64,000 nt of DNA from Enterocola sp045611845 (GTDB lineage Bacteria > Bacteroidota > Bacteroidia > Bacteroidales > Paludibacteraceae), in the NCBI GenBank assembly GCA_045611845.1, contig JAZKXZ010000013.1, forward strand, positions 1-64,000. The letters run 5' to 3'. Made by a program: the position numbers and the translations under genes. Of this stretch, positions 25,272 through 33,792 are shown piece after piece. Under the pieces are notes generated by a model. That model was not told the DNA's origin and made no database searches. It saw only the letters and a list, made by a program, of their open reading frames with translations. How positions within the stretch are numbered: position 1 is the stretch's first letter; each line of letters starts with the position of its first letter.

Positions 25272-25306
25272 AAAAATCTCAGTTCAAACGAACTGAGATT
25301 TTTTTT
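25272..25306. terminator. Bidirectional terminator between fabD and efp
   Basis: AAAAATCTCAGTTC / GAACTGAGATTTTT (14 bp) with an AAAC loop lies between the convergent genes fabD and efp. Confidence 0.9.
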
Positions 25307-25321
25307 ATTCTATCATTCGGA

Positions 25322-25888
25322 TTATGCTTTTACGCGACCAACGTAAGAACCATCGCGAGTGTCGATTTCGATAAGTTCACCTTCGTTGATGAATAGAGGA
25401 ACGCGAACTTCAGCGCCAGTTTCTAGAGTAGCTGGTTTAAGGGTGTTAGTAGCTGTGTCACCTTTAAGACCTGGTTCTGTGTAAGTAACTTGAAGAACTA
25501 CTTTAGTAGGGATTTCAGCAGAAAGTACGGTTTCTGTAGATGTATCTGATAATACGTCAACAACGTCACCTTCTTTCATATATTCAACACCAGTAATTTT
25601 GTTTCTTTCGATAGGAATTTGTTCGAAAGTTTCTTGGTTCATGAAGATTAAATCTTCACCTTCTTGATATAGGTATTGATATGGACGGCGTTCTACGCGT
25701 ACGTCTTCAAGTTTTAAACCGATTTGGAATGTTCTTTCTAATACACGACCATCAACTACGTCTCTAAGTTTTGTACGCATAAAGGTGTTACCTTTACCTG
25801 GTTTTACGTGTAAGAATTCGATAACGAAATACAAACGGCCGTCTAGACGAATACAAACACCGTTTTTAATGTCTTGTGAGTTTATCAT
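25322..25888 (-). CDS. efp: Elongation factor P
   Basis: The 188-residue protein has the three-domain EF-P layout and relieves ribosome stalling at proline runs. Domain I carries the loop HVKPGKGNTF with Lys 32 at the tip, the position modified in many bacteria; no modification enzyme is found in this window. The C-terminal TRDGSYVGRVKA matches the domain III signature. It is transcribed alone from its own promoter, separated from groL by a terminator. Confidence 0.95.
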   Translation of the reverse strand: MINSQDIKNGVCIRLDGRLYFVIEFLHVKPGKGNTFMRTKLRDVVDGRVLERTFQIGLKLEDVRVERRPYQYLYQEGEDLIFMNQETFEQIPIERNKITGVEYMKEGDVVDVLSDTSTETVLSAEIPTKVVLQVTYTEPGLKGDTATNTLKPATLETGAEVRVPLFINEGELIEIDTRDGSYVGRVKA

Positions 25889-25931
25889 AAAATTTTAAAT
25901 AAATAAATTGTTAATCTTCTTTTACAAAGTG

Positions 25932-25939
25932 CAAATTTA
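25932..25939 (-). promoter_or_regulatory. -7 box for efp
   Basis: The minus strand reads TAAATTTG (a TAnnTTTG match), 43 bases before the efp ATG. Confidence 0.65.
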
Positions 25940-25961
25940 GCATTTTTCTTTGATAATACAT

Positions 25962-25992
25962 AAAAAAAACGACCAATAGGTCGTTTTTTTTA
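25962..25992 (-). terminator. Terminator after groESL
   Basis: AAAAAACGACC / GGTCGTTTTTT with an AATA loop lies 16 bases after the groL stop and just upstream of the efp promoter region. Confidence 0.85.
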
Positions 25993-26007
25993 TTGAGTGA
26001 GAATTTA

Positions 26008-27642
26008 TTACATCATACCACCCATGCCGCCGCCCATTGGAGGCATAGCAGGAGCAGGATTATCTTCTTTTTTGTCTGCGATAACGCACTCTGTGGTAAG
26101 CATCATGCCAGCGATAGAAGCTGCATTTTCAAGAGCCACACGAGTTACTTTAGCAGGGTCGATAACACCAGAAGTTAGTAGGTTTTCGTACACGTCAGTG
26201 CGAGCATTGTAACCAAAGTCACCTTCGCCTTCACGTACTTTTTGTACTACTACAGCACCTTCTTTACCAGCGTTAGCCACAATTTGGCGAAGAGGTTCTT
26301 CGATAGCACGTTTAACGATTTCGATACCTGTGGTTTCGTCGTCGTTTACGCCTTTAAGACCTTCGATAGCAGAAATAGCACGGATGTATGCCACGCCACC
26401 ACCAGGAACGATACCTTCTTCTACTGCAGCACGAGTAGCAGAAAGAGCATCATCTACGCGGTCTTTTTTCTCTTTCATTTCCACTTCAGAAGGAGCACCA
26501 ATGTAAAGCACTGCCACACCACCTGCAAGTTTTGCAAGACGTTCTTGAAGTTTTTCGCGGTCGTAGTCTGAAGTTGTTTTTTCGATTTGCACTTTAATTT
26601 GACCTACACGAGCAGCGATAGCTTCTTTGTTGCCAGCACCGTTTACGATAGTAGTGTTGTCTTTGTTGATAGTGATTGTTTCTGCGCTACCAAGCATTTC
26701 TAGAGTAGCAGAGTCTAGTTTTAGACCTTGTTCTTCAGAAATTACAGTACCACCTGTTAGGATAGCAATGTCTTGAAGCATTTCTTTACGTCTGTCGCCA
26801 AAGCCAGGAGCTTTCACTGCACAAACACGTAGGTTTGCACGTAGTCTGTTCACTACAAGTGCTGTAAGCGCTTCGCTATCAACGTCTTCTGCAATGATAA
26901 GTAGAGAACGGTTGTTTTGAACAGTTGCTTCTAGGATAGGAAGAATTTCTTTAAGTGAAGAGATTTTTTTGTCGTGGATAAGCACAAGTGGTTTTTCCAT
27001 TACCACTTCCATCTTTTCTGTATCAGTTACGAAATATGGAGATAGGTAACCACGGTCAAATTGCATACCTTCTACCACTTCTACAGTAGTGTCAGTACCT
27101 TTTGCTTCTTCAACAGTGATAACACCTTCTTTTTTCACTTTTGCCATTGCATCAGCAATAAGTTTACCAATTTCGTTGTCGTTGTTTGCAGAAATGGTAG
27201 CCACTTGTTCAATTTTGTTGTTGTCGTCGCCCACTTCTTGAGATTGAGCTTTGATAGATTCCACAACTTTTGCAACTGCTTTGTCGATACCGCGTTTTAG
27301 GTCCATTGGATTTGCACCTGCAGCCACGTTTTTAAGACCAACAGAGATGATAGCTTGAGCAAGCACAGTAGCAGTGGTAGTACCGTCACCAGCGTTGTCA
27401 CCAGTTTTAGATGCTACTTCTTTTACCATTTGAGCACCCATATTTTCGTATGGATTTTCCAGTTCTATTTCTTTTGCTACACTTACACCGTCTTTTGTGA
27501 TGTGAGGAGCGCCAAATTTTTTAGCTAGGATAACGTTGCGACCTTTAGGGCCTAATGTTACTTTTACTGCATTAGCTAGTTCGTCAACACCTTTTTTAAG
27601 TAGGTCACGAGCTTCTACATTAAATTTAATTTCTTTAGCCAT
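26008..27642 (-). CDS. groL: Chaperonin GroEL (60 kDa)
   Basis: This 544-residue protein is the large chaperonin subunit, which forms double seven-membered rings and folds proteins with ATP and GroES. Typical features include VTLGPKGRNV near residue 28 (ATP binding), DGTTTATVLAQ near 86-96, GIVPGGGVAYI near 408, and the Gly-Met tail ending GGGMGGMM. It is the second gene of the groESL operon, 13 bases after groES, and is followed by a terminator. It is the only chaperonin in the window. Confidence 0.98.
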   Translation of the reverse strand: MAKEIKFNVEARDLLKKGVDELANAVKVTLGPKGRNVILAKKFGAPHITKDGVSVAKEIELENPYENMGAQMVKEVASKTGDNAGDGTTTATVLAQAIISVGLKNVAAGANPMDLKRGIDKAVAKVVESIKAQSQEVGDDNNKIEQVATISANNDNEIGKLIADAMAKVKKEGVITVEEAKGTDTTVEVVEGMQFDRGYLSPYFVTDTEKMEVVMEKPLVLIHDKKISSLKEILPILEATVQNNRSLLIIAEDVDSEALTALVVNRLRANLRVCAVKAPGFGDRRKEMLQDIAILTGGTVISEEQGLKLDSATLEMLGSAETITINKDNTTIVNGAGNKEAIAARVGQIKVQIEKTTSDYDREKLQERLAKLAGGVAVLYIGAPSEVEMKEKKDRVDDALSATRAAVEEGIVPGGGVAYIRAISAIEGLKGVNDDETTGIEIVKRAIEEPLRQIVANAGKEGAVVVQKVREGEGDFGYNARTDVYENLLTSGVIDPAKVTRVALENAASIAGMMLTTECVIADKKEDNPAPAMPPMGGGMGGMM

Positions 27643-27655
27643 GATAATGTCTTTT

Positions 27656-27925
27656 TTAGATTATTGCCAAAATGTCACTTTGGCGCATGATTAAATATTT
27701 TTCACCATCTAGTTCTATTTCTGTGCCGGCATATTTGCCATATAGAACCATATCACCTGTTTTTACTACCATTTCTTCGTCTTTTGTGCCGTTGCCCACA
27801 GCTACAACTTCGCCTCTTAAAGGTTTTTCTTTTGCAGAATCTGGTAGGATGATACCGCAAGCTGTTTTTTCTTCTGATGCAGCAGGTTTAATTAAAACTC
27901 TGTCTGCTAATGGTTTAATGTTCAT
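27656..27925 (-). CDS. groS: Co-chaperonin GroES (10 kDa)
   Basis: The 89-residue protein caps the GroEL ring. PLADRVLIKP at residues 5-14 and the mobile-loop region (EEKTACGIILPDSAKEKP) match GroES, and it ends with LIMRQSDILAII. It is first in the groESL operon. The upstream region has no CIRCE element; a different inverted repeat surrounds the likely -7 box. Confidence 0.97.
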   Translation of the reverse strand: MNIKPLADRVLIKPAASEEKTACGIILPDSAKEKPLRGEVVAVGNGTKDEEMVVKTGDMVLYGKYAGTEIELDGEKYLIMRQSDILAII

Positions 27926-27968
27926 ATTGTTTGATTTTTATTAATTATTTTATTGTTTTTCTATCTAT

Positions 27969-27994
27969 ATTACTGCAAATTTCGTGCCAGTAAT
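27969..27994. promoter_or_regulatory. Inverted repeat ATTACTG-N12-CAGTAAT around the groES promoter
   Basis: A perfect 7-bp inverted repeat (27969-27975 and 27988-27994) brackets the minus-strand sequence GAAATTTG (27976-27983), a 7-of-8 match to TAnnTTTG, 50 bases before the groES ATG. This places a candidate repressor site exactly over the -7 element. CIRCE (TTAGCACTC-N9-GAGTGCTAA) is absent. Confidence 0.45.
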
Positions 27995-28010
27995 TTAACT
28001 TCTAACTACA

Positions 28011-28044
28011 AAAAAAGCCAACTATAAAATATAGTCAGCTTTTT
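28011..28044 (-). terminator. Terminator after secG
   Basis: On the minus strand GCTGACTATA and TATAGTTGGC pair over 10 positions with two G-U wobbles, followed by a run of T residues. The wobbles make the stem complete only in the leftward transcript. Confidence 0.75.
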
Positions 28045-28063
28045 GTGTAATATTGTGTGTAGA

Positions 28064-28399
28064 TTACTCTGCTACTGGAGCGATAGGAGAAACTGGAGCT
28101 TCTTCTGCAGCTGGAAGTTGGATAGGAGCAGCTGTTTCTTCAATTTTATTTTTTAGTGAGTCTTCATTAGCACTGCTTCTGTCGTAGAATGCTACAGATA
28201 AGATAGATAAAACAACTAGGATAGCAGCTAGTGTCCATGTAGCTTTTTCTAGGAAGTCGGTAGTTTTGCGAACACCCATAACATTGTTTGAACTTTCAAA
28301 TCCTGAAGCTAAACCACTTCCTTTAGATTTTTGAACGATAACGATAAGTACAAGAAGGATAGCTACTAAAATGGCTAATGATACGATAATAATGTACAT
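28064..28399 (-). CDS. secG: Protein translocase subunit SecG
   Basis: This 111-residue membrane protein has the SecG layout: an N-terminal transmembrane helix (1-22), the VQKSKGSGLASGF loop, and a second helix (52-72). SecG sits beside SecYE and aids export. The C-terminal 38 residues form an acidic, Pro/Ala-rich tail (ending PVSPIAPVAE), which is longer than in enterobacterial SecG. It is the last gene of a leftward operon and is followed by a terminator. Confidence 0.9.
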   Translation of the reverse strand: MYIIIVSLAILVAILLVLIVIVQKSKGSGLASGFESSNNVMGVRKTTDFLEKATWTLAAILVVLSILSVAFYDRSSANEDSLKNKIEETAAPIQLPAAEEAPVSPIAPVAE

Positions 28400-28403
28400 A
28401 TTT

Positions 28404-29006
28404 TTAATTATTAGTTATTAATTTATCAATTTTTTCTATTTGGTCTGCAAAGTAACGATTTTTTTCTGGAAATTTCAAATTTAATTTCTCAAAAATACGT
28501 TTTGCTTTGTCATATTGTTTCTGTCTAATGTAAATTTTTGCCAAACTCTCGGTGAAAATACTTTCACTAATGTCGGTTTCTGGAATAACAGGCACATTTG
28601 TGTGCGACTCAGGTTCGCTTCCAATAGGGCTAATCTTAGGATTGGTTTCTATAAATTTATCTATAAGTGATTGACCTTTAAATAAGTTTGTGTCGTCTGC
28701 TGTAGGTATGTCTTCTATAGAATATGGTGTAAACTTAGGTTCGGCAACACGAACCTCTTCTTTTTGAGGTTTTAATGTGACGATATCGTGAAGTCTTTCT
28801 CTAGAGTAAACAGAAAGAGCAATCTTTTTTAATTTATTATTGAATTTTAAGTCTTCTCTATCGGCAAGGGCTTTAAGATACAATATAGCAATAGCAGAGC
28901 AATATGGGTATTGCTCATACAATTGCTCCACATCGTAAATATCTGCCTGAGATATTGCCGCAGGGTTTTGCAAATATTTTATTAATTCTTTGCTTGTCAT
29001 TACCAA
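28404..29006 (-). CDS. TPR-like protein conserved near lptE/secG
   Basis: The 200-residue protein has no signal peptide. Residues 1-75 are helical (YLQNPAAISQADIYDVEQL...) and residues 148-192 contain a TPR-like helix pair (SLAKIYIRQKQYDKAKRIFEKL) joined by a Pro- and Glu-rich linker. Homologues lie between lptE and secG in other Bacteroidota, to my knowledge; their role is unknown. It overlaps the lptE stop by 7 bases and is clearly in the same transcript. Confidence 0.6.
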   Translation of the reverse strand: MVMTSKELIKYLQNPAAISQADIYDVEQLYEQYPYCSAIAILYLKALADREDLKFNNKLKKIALSVYSRERLHDIVTLKPQKEEVRVAEPKFTPYSIEDIPTADDTNLFKGQSLIDKFIETNPKISPIGSEPESHTNVPVIPETDISESIFTESLAKIYIRQKQYDKAKRIFEKLNLKFPEKNRYFADQIEKIDKLITNN

Positions 29007-29503
29007 TTAGCAACAGTATCATTATAAATATGCTCTGCGATTTCCTCTACTAGCTCTTCGATAAGCCCATCTTGCACGTCGGTGATAAGCAGACTACTAT
29101 CAAAGTTTCTGTAGGCAGAGTAGGTGCGTTCATAATCTTCTTCGTGATTGGTGTTGTTTGTGTAGCGCACTCTAATTCTAAGTGTTAAACGTGTTTCGGC
29201 AGAAGAAGCATTTGATGTTACAGCCATAGGAGCAATGTCGTAACCCACAATTTCACCTTCAAGTTCTAAGTCGCCATTGGCTTCCACAAGATCTAGACGT
29301 GTTTGTTTTGTGTACACATCTTTCAAACCTTCGTTGAATGTGCTTGCAAGTGGAGCATACACCATTGCAGCTTGGTTTGTAAAGTCTTTAATTGCAATGG
29401 TTTTAATAATGTCGTAGTTTATCACAGTACCATTAAATTTGTATGAAATGGTGCATGATAAAAGACAAATACTGCTTATAATGGCTATTAATAGTTTTTT
29501 CAT
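29000..29503 (-). CDS. lptE: LptE-like lipoprotein, LPS assembly
   Basis: This 167-residue lipoprotein has a signal peptide with lipobox LLSC (Cys about 16) and the Bacteroidota LptE start CTISYKFNGTVINYDIIKTIAIKDF. LptE plugs the LptD barrel and helps place lipopolysaccharide in the outer membrane. The secondary structure pattern (helix-strand, internal LTLRIRVRY strand, C-terminal helix) fits. It is downstream of and overlaps the sigma-54 activator gene by 4 bases. Confidence 0.82.
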   Translation of the reverse strand: MKKLLIAIISSICLLSCTISYKFNGTVINYDIIKTIAIKDFTNQAAMVYAPLASTFNEGLKDVYTKQTRLDLVEANGDLELEGEIVGYDIAPMAVTSNASSAETRLTLRIRVRYTNNTNHEEDYERTYSAYRNFDSSLLITDVQDGLIEELVEEIAEHIYNDTVANW

Positions 29504-30669
29504 TCTTCTAAACCGTATTCTTTTATTTTTCTATAAAGTGTTCTAACAGACATTTTTAATTCCAATGCTGCCAATTCTTTTCTGCCACCATGCTTGATTA
29601 ATGCTTTTTTGATTAATTCTTTTTGCATATCATCTACAGATAGGCTAGGTGTAGCTTCGCTCACTTCCACATCTATAAACTCTGGTGCGGCAGGTAGGGC
29701 ATTGATAGGCTCTGCAATATGTTCGCCTTTTTCTTCCAAAAGTTTCTTCACAGCGCCTTTAAGGTTTTCAATGTCTTTTTTCATTTCGAGCATTGCCTTA
29801 AATAGCATCTCAGGATCTGGATTGAAGGCGCTTTGCGTGCCTTTACCTTTAATATGCTGTGGCAAACGGCTGTGTGGCTCGTCTGGAAGGTATCTTTGAA
29901 TAGTTTCTAAACTAATAGAAGGTTCTGTTTCTATTGCAGAAATTTGTTCTGCTACATTTTTTAGTTGTCTAATATTGCCACGCCAATAATAGTTTTTCAG
30001 AGCATTAACTGCTTCTTCAGAAAGTTTTATGCTTGGGCGTTGATATTTTAATGAAAAATCGTTAGCAAATTTTGTAAACAGAGGGTAAATATCTTCTTTT
30101 CTATTTCTTAATGCAGGAATTTCTATGTGTGTAGCATTAAGTCTGTAGTAAAGATCTTCTCTAAATTTACCTTGCTCAATAGCTTTTTCTATATTTACAT
30201 TAGTTGCTGCAATAATGCGCACATTTGTCTTTTGTACTTCTGAAGAACCTACTCTAAAATATTCACCAACTTCAAGTATTCTTAGCAGTCGTGTTTGGGT
30301 GGAAAGTGGAAGCTCGCCCACTTCGTCTAAGAAAATTGTACCTCCATTTGCTTCTTCAAAATAACCTTTTCTATTGGCAATTGCACCTGTAAACGAACCT
30401 TTATCGTGGCCGAAAAGCTCAGAATCGATGGTGCCTTCTGCAATAGCACCGCAGTTTACAGCAATGTATTTTTCGTGTTTTCTTTGGCTATATTGGTGTA
30501 TTATTTTAGGAAAATTTTCTTTCCCCACACCGCTCTCGCCAGTGATAAGCACAGAAAGGTCTGTTGGTGCTACTTGTACAGCAACATTTATAGCATGTAG
30601 AAACTCAGGTGTGTTTCCTACAATGCCAAATTTATTTTTTATTTGTTGAAGTTCTGCGTTTGGTAACAT
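29500..30669 (-). CDS. Sigma-54-dependent transcription activator without receiver domain
   Basis: The 389-residue protein is an enhancer-binding protein. The AAA+ domain (about 15-245) shows Walker A GESGVGKE, the sigma-54-contacting loop GSFTGA, Walker B GGTIFLDEVGE and RLNATHIEIPALRNR. A C-terminal HTH of the Fis type follows (LIKKALIKHGGRKELAALELKMSVRTLYRKIKEY region, last 40 residues). There is no N-terminal sensor or receiver domain, so activity is controlled by level, by a partner, or not at all. The linker between AAA+ and HTH is about 100 residues. It lies between pdxA and lptE in an operon. The targets are unknown. Confidence 0.88.
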   Translation of the reverse strand: MLPNAELQQIKNKFGIVGNTPEFLHAINVAVQVAPTDLSVLITGESGVGKENFPKIIHQYSQRKHEKYIAVNCGAIAEGTIDSELFGHDKGSFTGAIANRKGYFEEANGGTIFLDEVGELPLSTQTRLLRILEVGEYFRVGSSEVQKTNVRIIAATNVNIEKAIEQGKFREDLYYRLNATHIEIPALRNRKEDIYPLFTKFANDFSLKYQRPSIKLSEEAVNALKNYYWRGNIRQLKNVAEQISAIETEPSISLETIQRYLPDEPHSRLPQHIKGKGTQSAFNPDPEMLFKAMLEMKKDIENLKGAVKKLLEEKGEHIAEPINALPAAPEFIDVEVSEATPSLSVDDMQKELIKKALIKHGGRKELAALELKMSVRTLYRKIKEYGLEE

Positions 30670-31679
30670 TATTTATTATTTCTGTTCTTATAAATGTCTA
30701 ATGCCATGTATAATGCCTGACGGAACGAATTTTCGCTTGCCATATTTTTGCCTGCAAGGTCGTATGCTGTGCCGTGGTCTGGCGATGTGCGCACCACAGA
30801 AAGACCTGCAGTGAAGTTTACACCATTATCCATAGCTATGGTTTTAAATGGAATTAAACCTTGGTCGTGATACATGGCTAAAATGCCGTCGTAATGTGCT
30901 TGACCGTTAGAACCAAAGAATCCGTCGGCTGGCAGCGGACCAAAGCATACAATGCCTTCCTCAAGTGCTTGTTTCACAGCTGGAGCGATAATTTCTTCCT
31001 CTTCGCTACCAATTACACCTTTGTCGCCAGCGTGTGGGTTTAGTCCAAGCACGGCAATTCTTGGTTTGAAAATACCGAAATCTTCTATTAGCGATTTGTT
31101 GAATTGTTTAATCTTGTTTAGGATATTTTCTTGGGTTAAACAAGATGAAATTTTGCTCACTGGCACGTGTCCTGTAACTACTGCAATTCTAATATTTTCG
31201 TCGGCTAGCACCATAAGTGCATCGCCTTTTTCGCCAAATAGGCTTTCAAGATATTCTGTATGTCCAGGAAAACTAAAACTTTCAGACTGGATATTATTTT
31301 TGTTGATAGGGGCTGTGACAATAACGTCGATTTTACCTTCTTTAAGGTCTTTTGTAGCTCTTTCAAGTGCTTTAAAAGCTGCTTCGCCTGCTTGTGGAGT
31401 AGAGAATCCTACTTCCACTTTTACTTCTTCACCACAGCAATTTATAATGTTTGCTTTCTTTTCTTGTGCTTCTTCTGCTTTATTGATAATGTTTAGATTG
31501 GCACTCAAATTTAGCATTTTTTTGTGATATGATGCTACTTTTGGTGAACCATATATAATAGGTGTGCAAAGTTCTGCAATGCGGCTATCTTCTAGAGTTT
31601 TTAAAATAACTTCGTATGAAATACCGTTTATATCGCCTTGTGTAATGCCTACTTTAATACTATTGCTCATCTTTTTCAA
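30669..31679 (-). CDS. pdxA: 4-hydroxythreonine-4-phosphate dehydrogenase
   Basis: The 336-residue enzyme oxidises 4-phosphohydroxy-threonine in the DXP-dependent branch of vitamin B6 synthesis. It shows GITQGDINGISYEV near the N-terminus, the substrate/metal motif PGHTEYL, GLNPHAGDKG, and ALYHDQGL-type segment AMYHDQGLIPFK, followed by RTSPDHGTAYD, all characteristic of PdxA. The gene's 3' end overlaps the sigma-54 activator start by one base and its 5' end overlaps the DUF4837 gene by 20. Dxs, which makes the pathway's DXP, is also encoded here (53 kb). Confidence 0.93.
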   Translation of the reverse strand: MKKMSNSIKVGITQGDINGISYEVILKTLEDSRIAELCTPIIYGSPKVASYHKKMLNLSANLNIINKAEEAQEKKANIINCCGEEVKVEVGFSTPQAGEAAFKALERATKDLKEGKIDVIVTAPINKNNIQSESFSFPGHTEYLESLFGEKGDALMVLADENIRIAVVTGHVPVSKISSCLTQENILNKIKQFNKSLIEDFGIFKPRIAVLGLNPHAGDKGVIGSEEEEIIAPAVKQALEEGIVCFGPLPADGFFGSNGQAHYDGILAMYHDQGLIPFKTIAMDNGVNFTAGLSVVRTSPDHGTAYDLAGKNMASENSFRQALYMALDIYKNRNNK

Positions 31680-32655
31680 ATTTTATAGTGTATAAAACTG
31701 ATTCTAAGTTTCTTAAAATATTGCGTTTGTTTTTGCCTGGGGCGTAAACAAAACATTCTGCTGTGATAATTCTTTGATTTTCTTCGTCTAAGCAGCTTAC
31801 GCTAACAAATGGACCGCCCATAATGTCGCCAATAATGGTCCAAAGCCCACGCACTTCTGTGGCATACTGACCACTTTTTAGCGCAGTTTCTTTCATAATA
31901 GGTGGGTCGTATTTGTATTCAGTGCCCATGTATGAACCTTCTGCAGGACCTTCCACATGAAGCATCATCACAGAGTCGCGTTTGAAAGTTAGATAATCTT
32001 TTGTAAATGTGTTTTTATCTGTGTATGGGAAACTATAAACAACAATATTTTGTTGAATATCGATATTTGAGTTTGCTATCCACATAAAGTTTTCAGCATC
32101 TTTAATTCTGTTAAGTCCTTTTGGAATAACAATATCTATGCCAAATTTTTCTTTCACTTTTTGGCCTACTTCTCTTTCTCTATAGTGTGATTGATATTTA
32201 ATAGCACGGTCTCTTTCTGCTTTAATAAAGAAGTCGAGAATATTTTCGCTATAGTCGTTGATAGCTTTTAGCACGCCTTCTTTTGTAGGACCGTTTATCT
32301 CAATAATAGATTGAGGAGTAGAGTATTTGTCTGTGTAAGTTTTAATCTTGTTGTGTGAATATCTGTGACCAACATTTATGATAACAATGTTTCTAGCTGG
32401 TTTTAGTAGGTTTGTGAAACCTGAATGTTTGGTTCTAGAAATATTGAAATGTGGTTCAGATTGAGGCAGACATGGCACGTCTCTGTCTAGTAAACGGAAA
32501 ATGCTATCGCCAACGGCAGATTTTGCAATGCTGTCGTCGATTACTACAAGTACTTCGCCTGCTGCGCCTGTTGCGTTTGGCAGTGTTATGCCACCGCTGT
32601 TACAACTAGTAAGACCGATAATTAATGTTGTTAATATGTATAGTACCTTCTTCAT
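31660..32655 (-). CDS. DUF4837 family lipoprotein
   Basis: This 331-residue protein has a lipoprotein signal (LTSC, Cys about 18) and matches DUF4837: GAAGEVLVVID near residue 32, a central helical part, and a C-terminal GLWTIIGDIMGGPFVSVS segment. It is probably anchored in a membrane facing the periplasm. Function is unknown. Its last 20 bases overlap the pdxA start, indicating strong translational coupling. Confidence 0.8.
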   Translation of the reverse strand: MKKVLYILTTLIIGLTSCNSGGITLPNATGAAGEVLVVIDDSIAKSAVGDSIFRLLDRDVPCLPQSEPHFNISRTKHSGFTNLLKPARNIVIINVGHRYSHNKIKTYTDKYSTPQSIIEINGPTKEGVLKAINDYSENILDFFIKAERDRAIKYQSHYREREVGQKVKEKFGIDIVIPKGLNRIKDAENFMWIANSNIDIQQNIVVYSFPYTDKNTFTKDYLTFKRDSVMMLHVEGPAEGSYMGTEYKYDPPIMKETALKSGQYATEVRGLWTIIGDIMGGPFVSVSCLDEENQRIITAECFVYAPGKNKRNILRNLESVLYTIKFEKDEQ

Positions 32656-32674
32656 CTTAGTTAGTAGTTAGTAG

Positions 32675-33700
32675 TTAGGAATTGCGGGTTTTACTTAGCA
32701 TTCCGCATGCGGCTTCAATGTCTTGTCCGCGAGAGCGTCGCACTGTTACGTTCAAACCTTTTTTTGTAAGCCATGCTTGGAATTGCTCTATTTTTTTCAT
32801 TGGAGTAGGGGTTAAACCTACATCTGGAATTGTGTGATATGGAATAAGGTTTACGTGACAGTTCATACCGTGAATAAGGCTATGAAGCTGTTTTGCGCAA
32901 GCTTCGGTGTCGTTTAAATCGTTGAACAGAGTGTATTCAACAGAAAGTTTTCTCTGATGCGACCAATCGTATTTTCTAAGAATAGAGAATACTTGTTGCA
33001 CAGGGAAAGCTTTTTCGGCAGGAATTAGTTCACGTCTTTCCACCTCGCCAGCTGCGTGCACACTCACAGCAAGGTTACATGTGGTCTTTTCAAGGAAATC
33101 TTGCAATGCTGGAATTATACCTACGGTAGAAACAGTAATTCTTTTTGGGCTCCAAGCATATCCATAGTCTGATGTCATTATGCTTATGGCTTTTAGTACC
33201 ACATCTTTGTTGTTTAGTGGTTCGCCCATTCCCATAAACACCACGTTTGTAAGTTTTTCGGTGTGGTTTATGCTTTGCACTTGGTTTAGGATTTCTGCTG
33301 TGGTAAGGTTACCCGAAAATCCTTGTTTGCCAGTGGCGCAGAAAAGACAATTCATTTGACAACCAATTTGTGATGAAATACAAAGTGTGGCTCTGTCTTT
33401 TTCTGGAATATAAACTGCTTCGATAAATTTGCTTCCATCGCCCACAGGAAATAGGTATTTCTCTGTGCCGTCTGACGACACGGAAATATGTGCAGGTTCT
33501 TTTACACCCACTTCGTAATCTTCAGACAAAACTTCACGTGCCTTAATAGAAATATTGGTCATATCCATAATAGATCTGACTTGTTTTTTATATAACCAAT
33601 CTGCTATTTGCTTTGCAGTAAAGGCAGGAAGCTTATAGGCTAAAACTACTTGTTTTAACTCTTCTAAACTTAAACCTAATAGTGGAGTTTTACCTGACAT
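32675..33700 (-). CDS. rlmN: 23S rRNA (adenine-C2)-methyltransferase RlmN
   Basis: The 341-residue radical-SAM enzyme methylates A2503 of 23S rRNA and A37 of some tRNAs. The CxxxCxxC motif reads CQMNCLFC (near residue 112), a GMGEPLNN SAM-binding loop follows, and the second catalytic Cys lies in the C-terminal EAACGML. It is first in the leftward operon to secG and has its own promoter. Confidence 0.95.
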   Translation of the reverse strand: MSGKTPLLGLSLEELKQVVLAYKLPAFTAKQIADWLYKKQVRSIMDMTNISIKAREVLSEDYEVGVKEPAHISVSSDGTEKYLFPVGDGSKFIEAVYIPEKDRATLCISSQIGCQMNCLFCATGKQGFSGNLTTAEILNQVQSINHTEKLTNVVFMGMGEPLNNKDVVLKAISIMTSDYGYAWSPKRITVSTVGIIPALQDFLEKTTCNLAVSVHAAGEVERRELIPAEKAFPVQQVFSILRKYDWSHQRKLSVEYTLFNDLNDTEACAKQLHSLIHGMNCHVNLIPYHTIPDVGLTPTPMKKIEQFQAWLTKKGLNVTVRRSRGQDIEAACGMLSKTRNS

Positions 33701-33735
33701 ATATTATTTGGTAGCTTGTATTTAATTTCAGACTA

Positions 33736-33743
33736 CAAATTTA
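33736..33743 (-). promoter_or_regulatory. -7 box for the rlmN to secG operon
   Basis: The minus strand reads TAAATTTG (a TAnnTTTG match), 35 bases before the rlmN ATG. Confidence 0.65.
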
Positions 33744-33777
33744 CAAAATAAACTGACAAATCAATAATAATTTTTGT

Positions 33778-33785
33778 TATCTTTG
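33778..33785 (+). promoter_or_regulatory. -7 box for the ABC ATPase to C_GCAxxG_C_C gene set, near-leaderless
   Basis: TATCTTTG matches TAnnTTTG and is only 7 bases before the ATG at 33793, predicting a leader of a few bases at most. Confidence 0.6.
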
Positions 33786-33792
33786 CACTATT

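Noticed and set aside
26242..27300. Cys- and Phe-rich frames antisense to groL
   Set aside because: They are a by-product of the codon bias of groL on the other strand; no promoter or protein-like composition.
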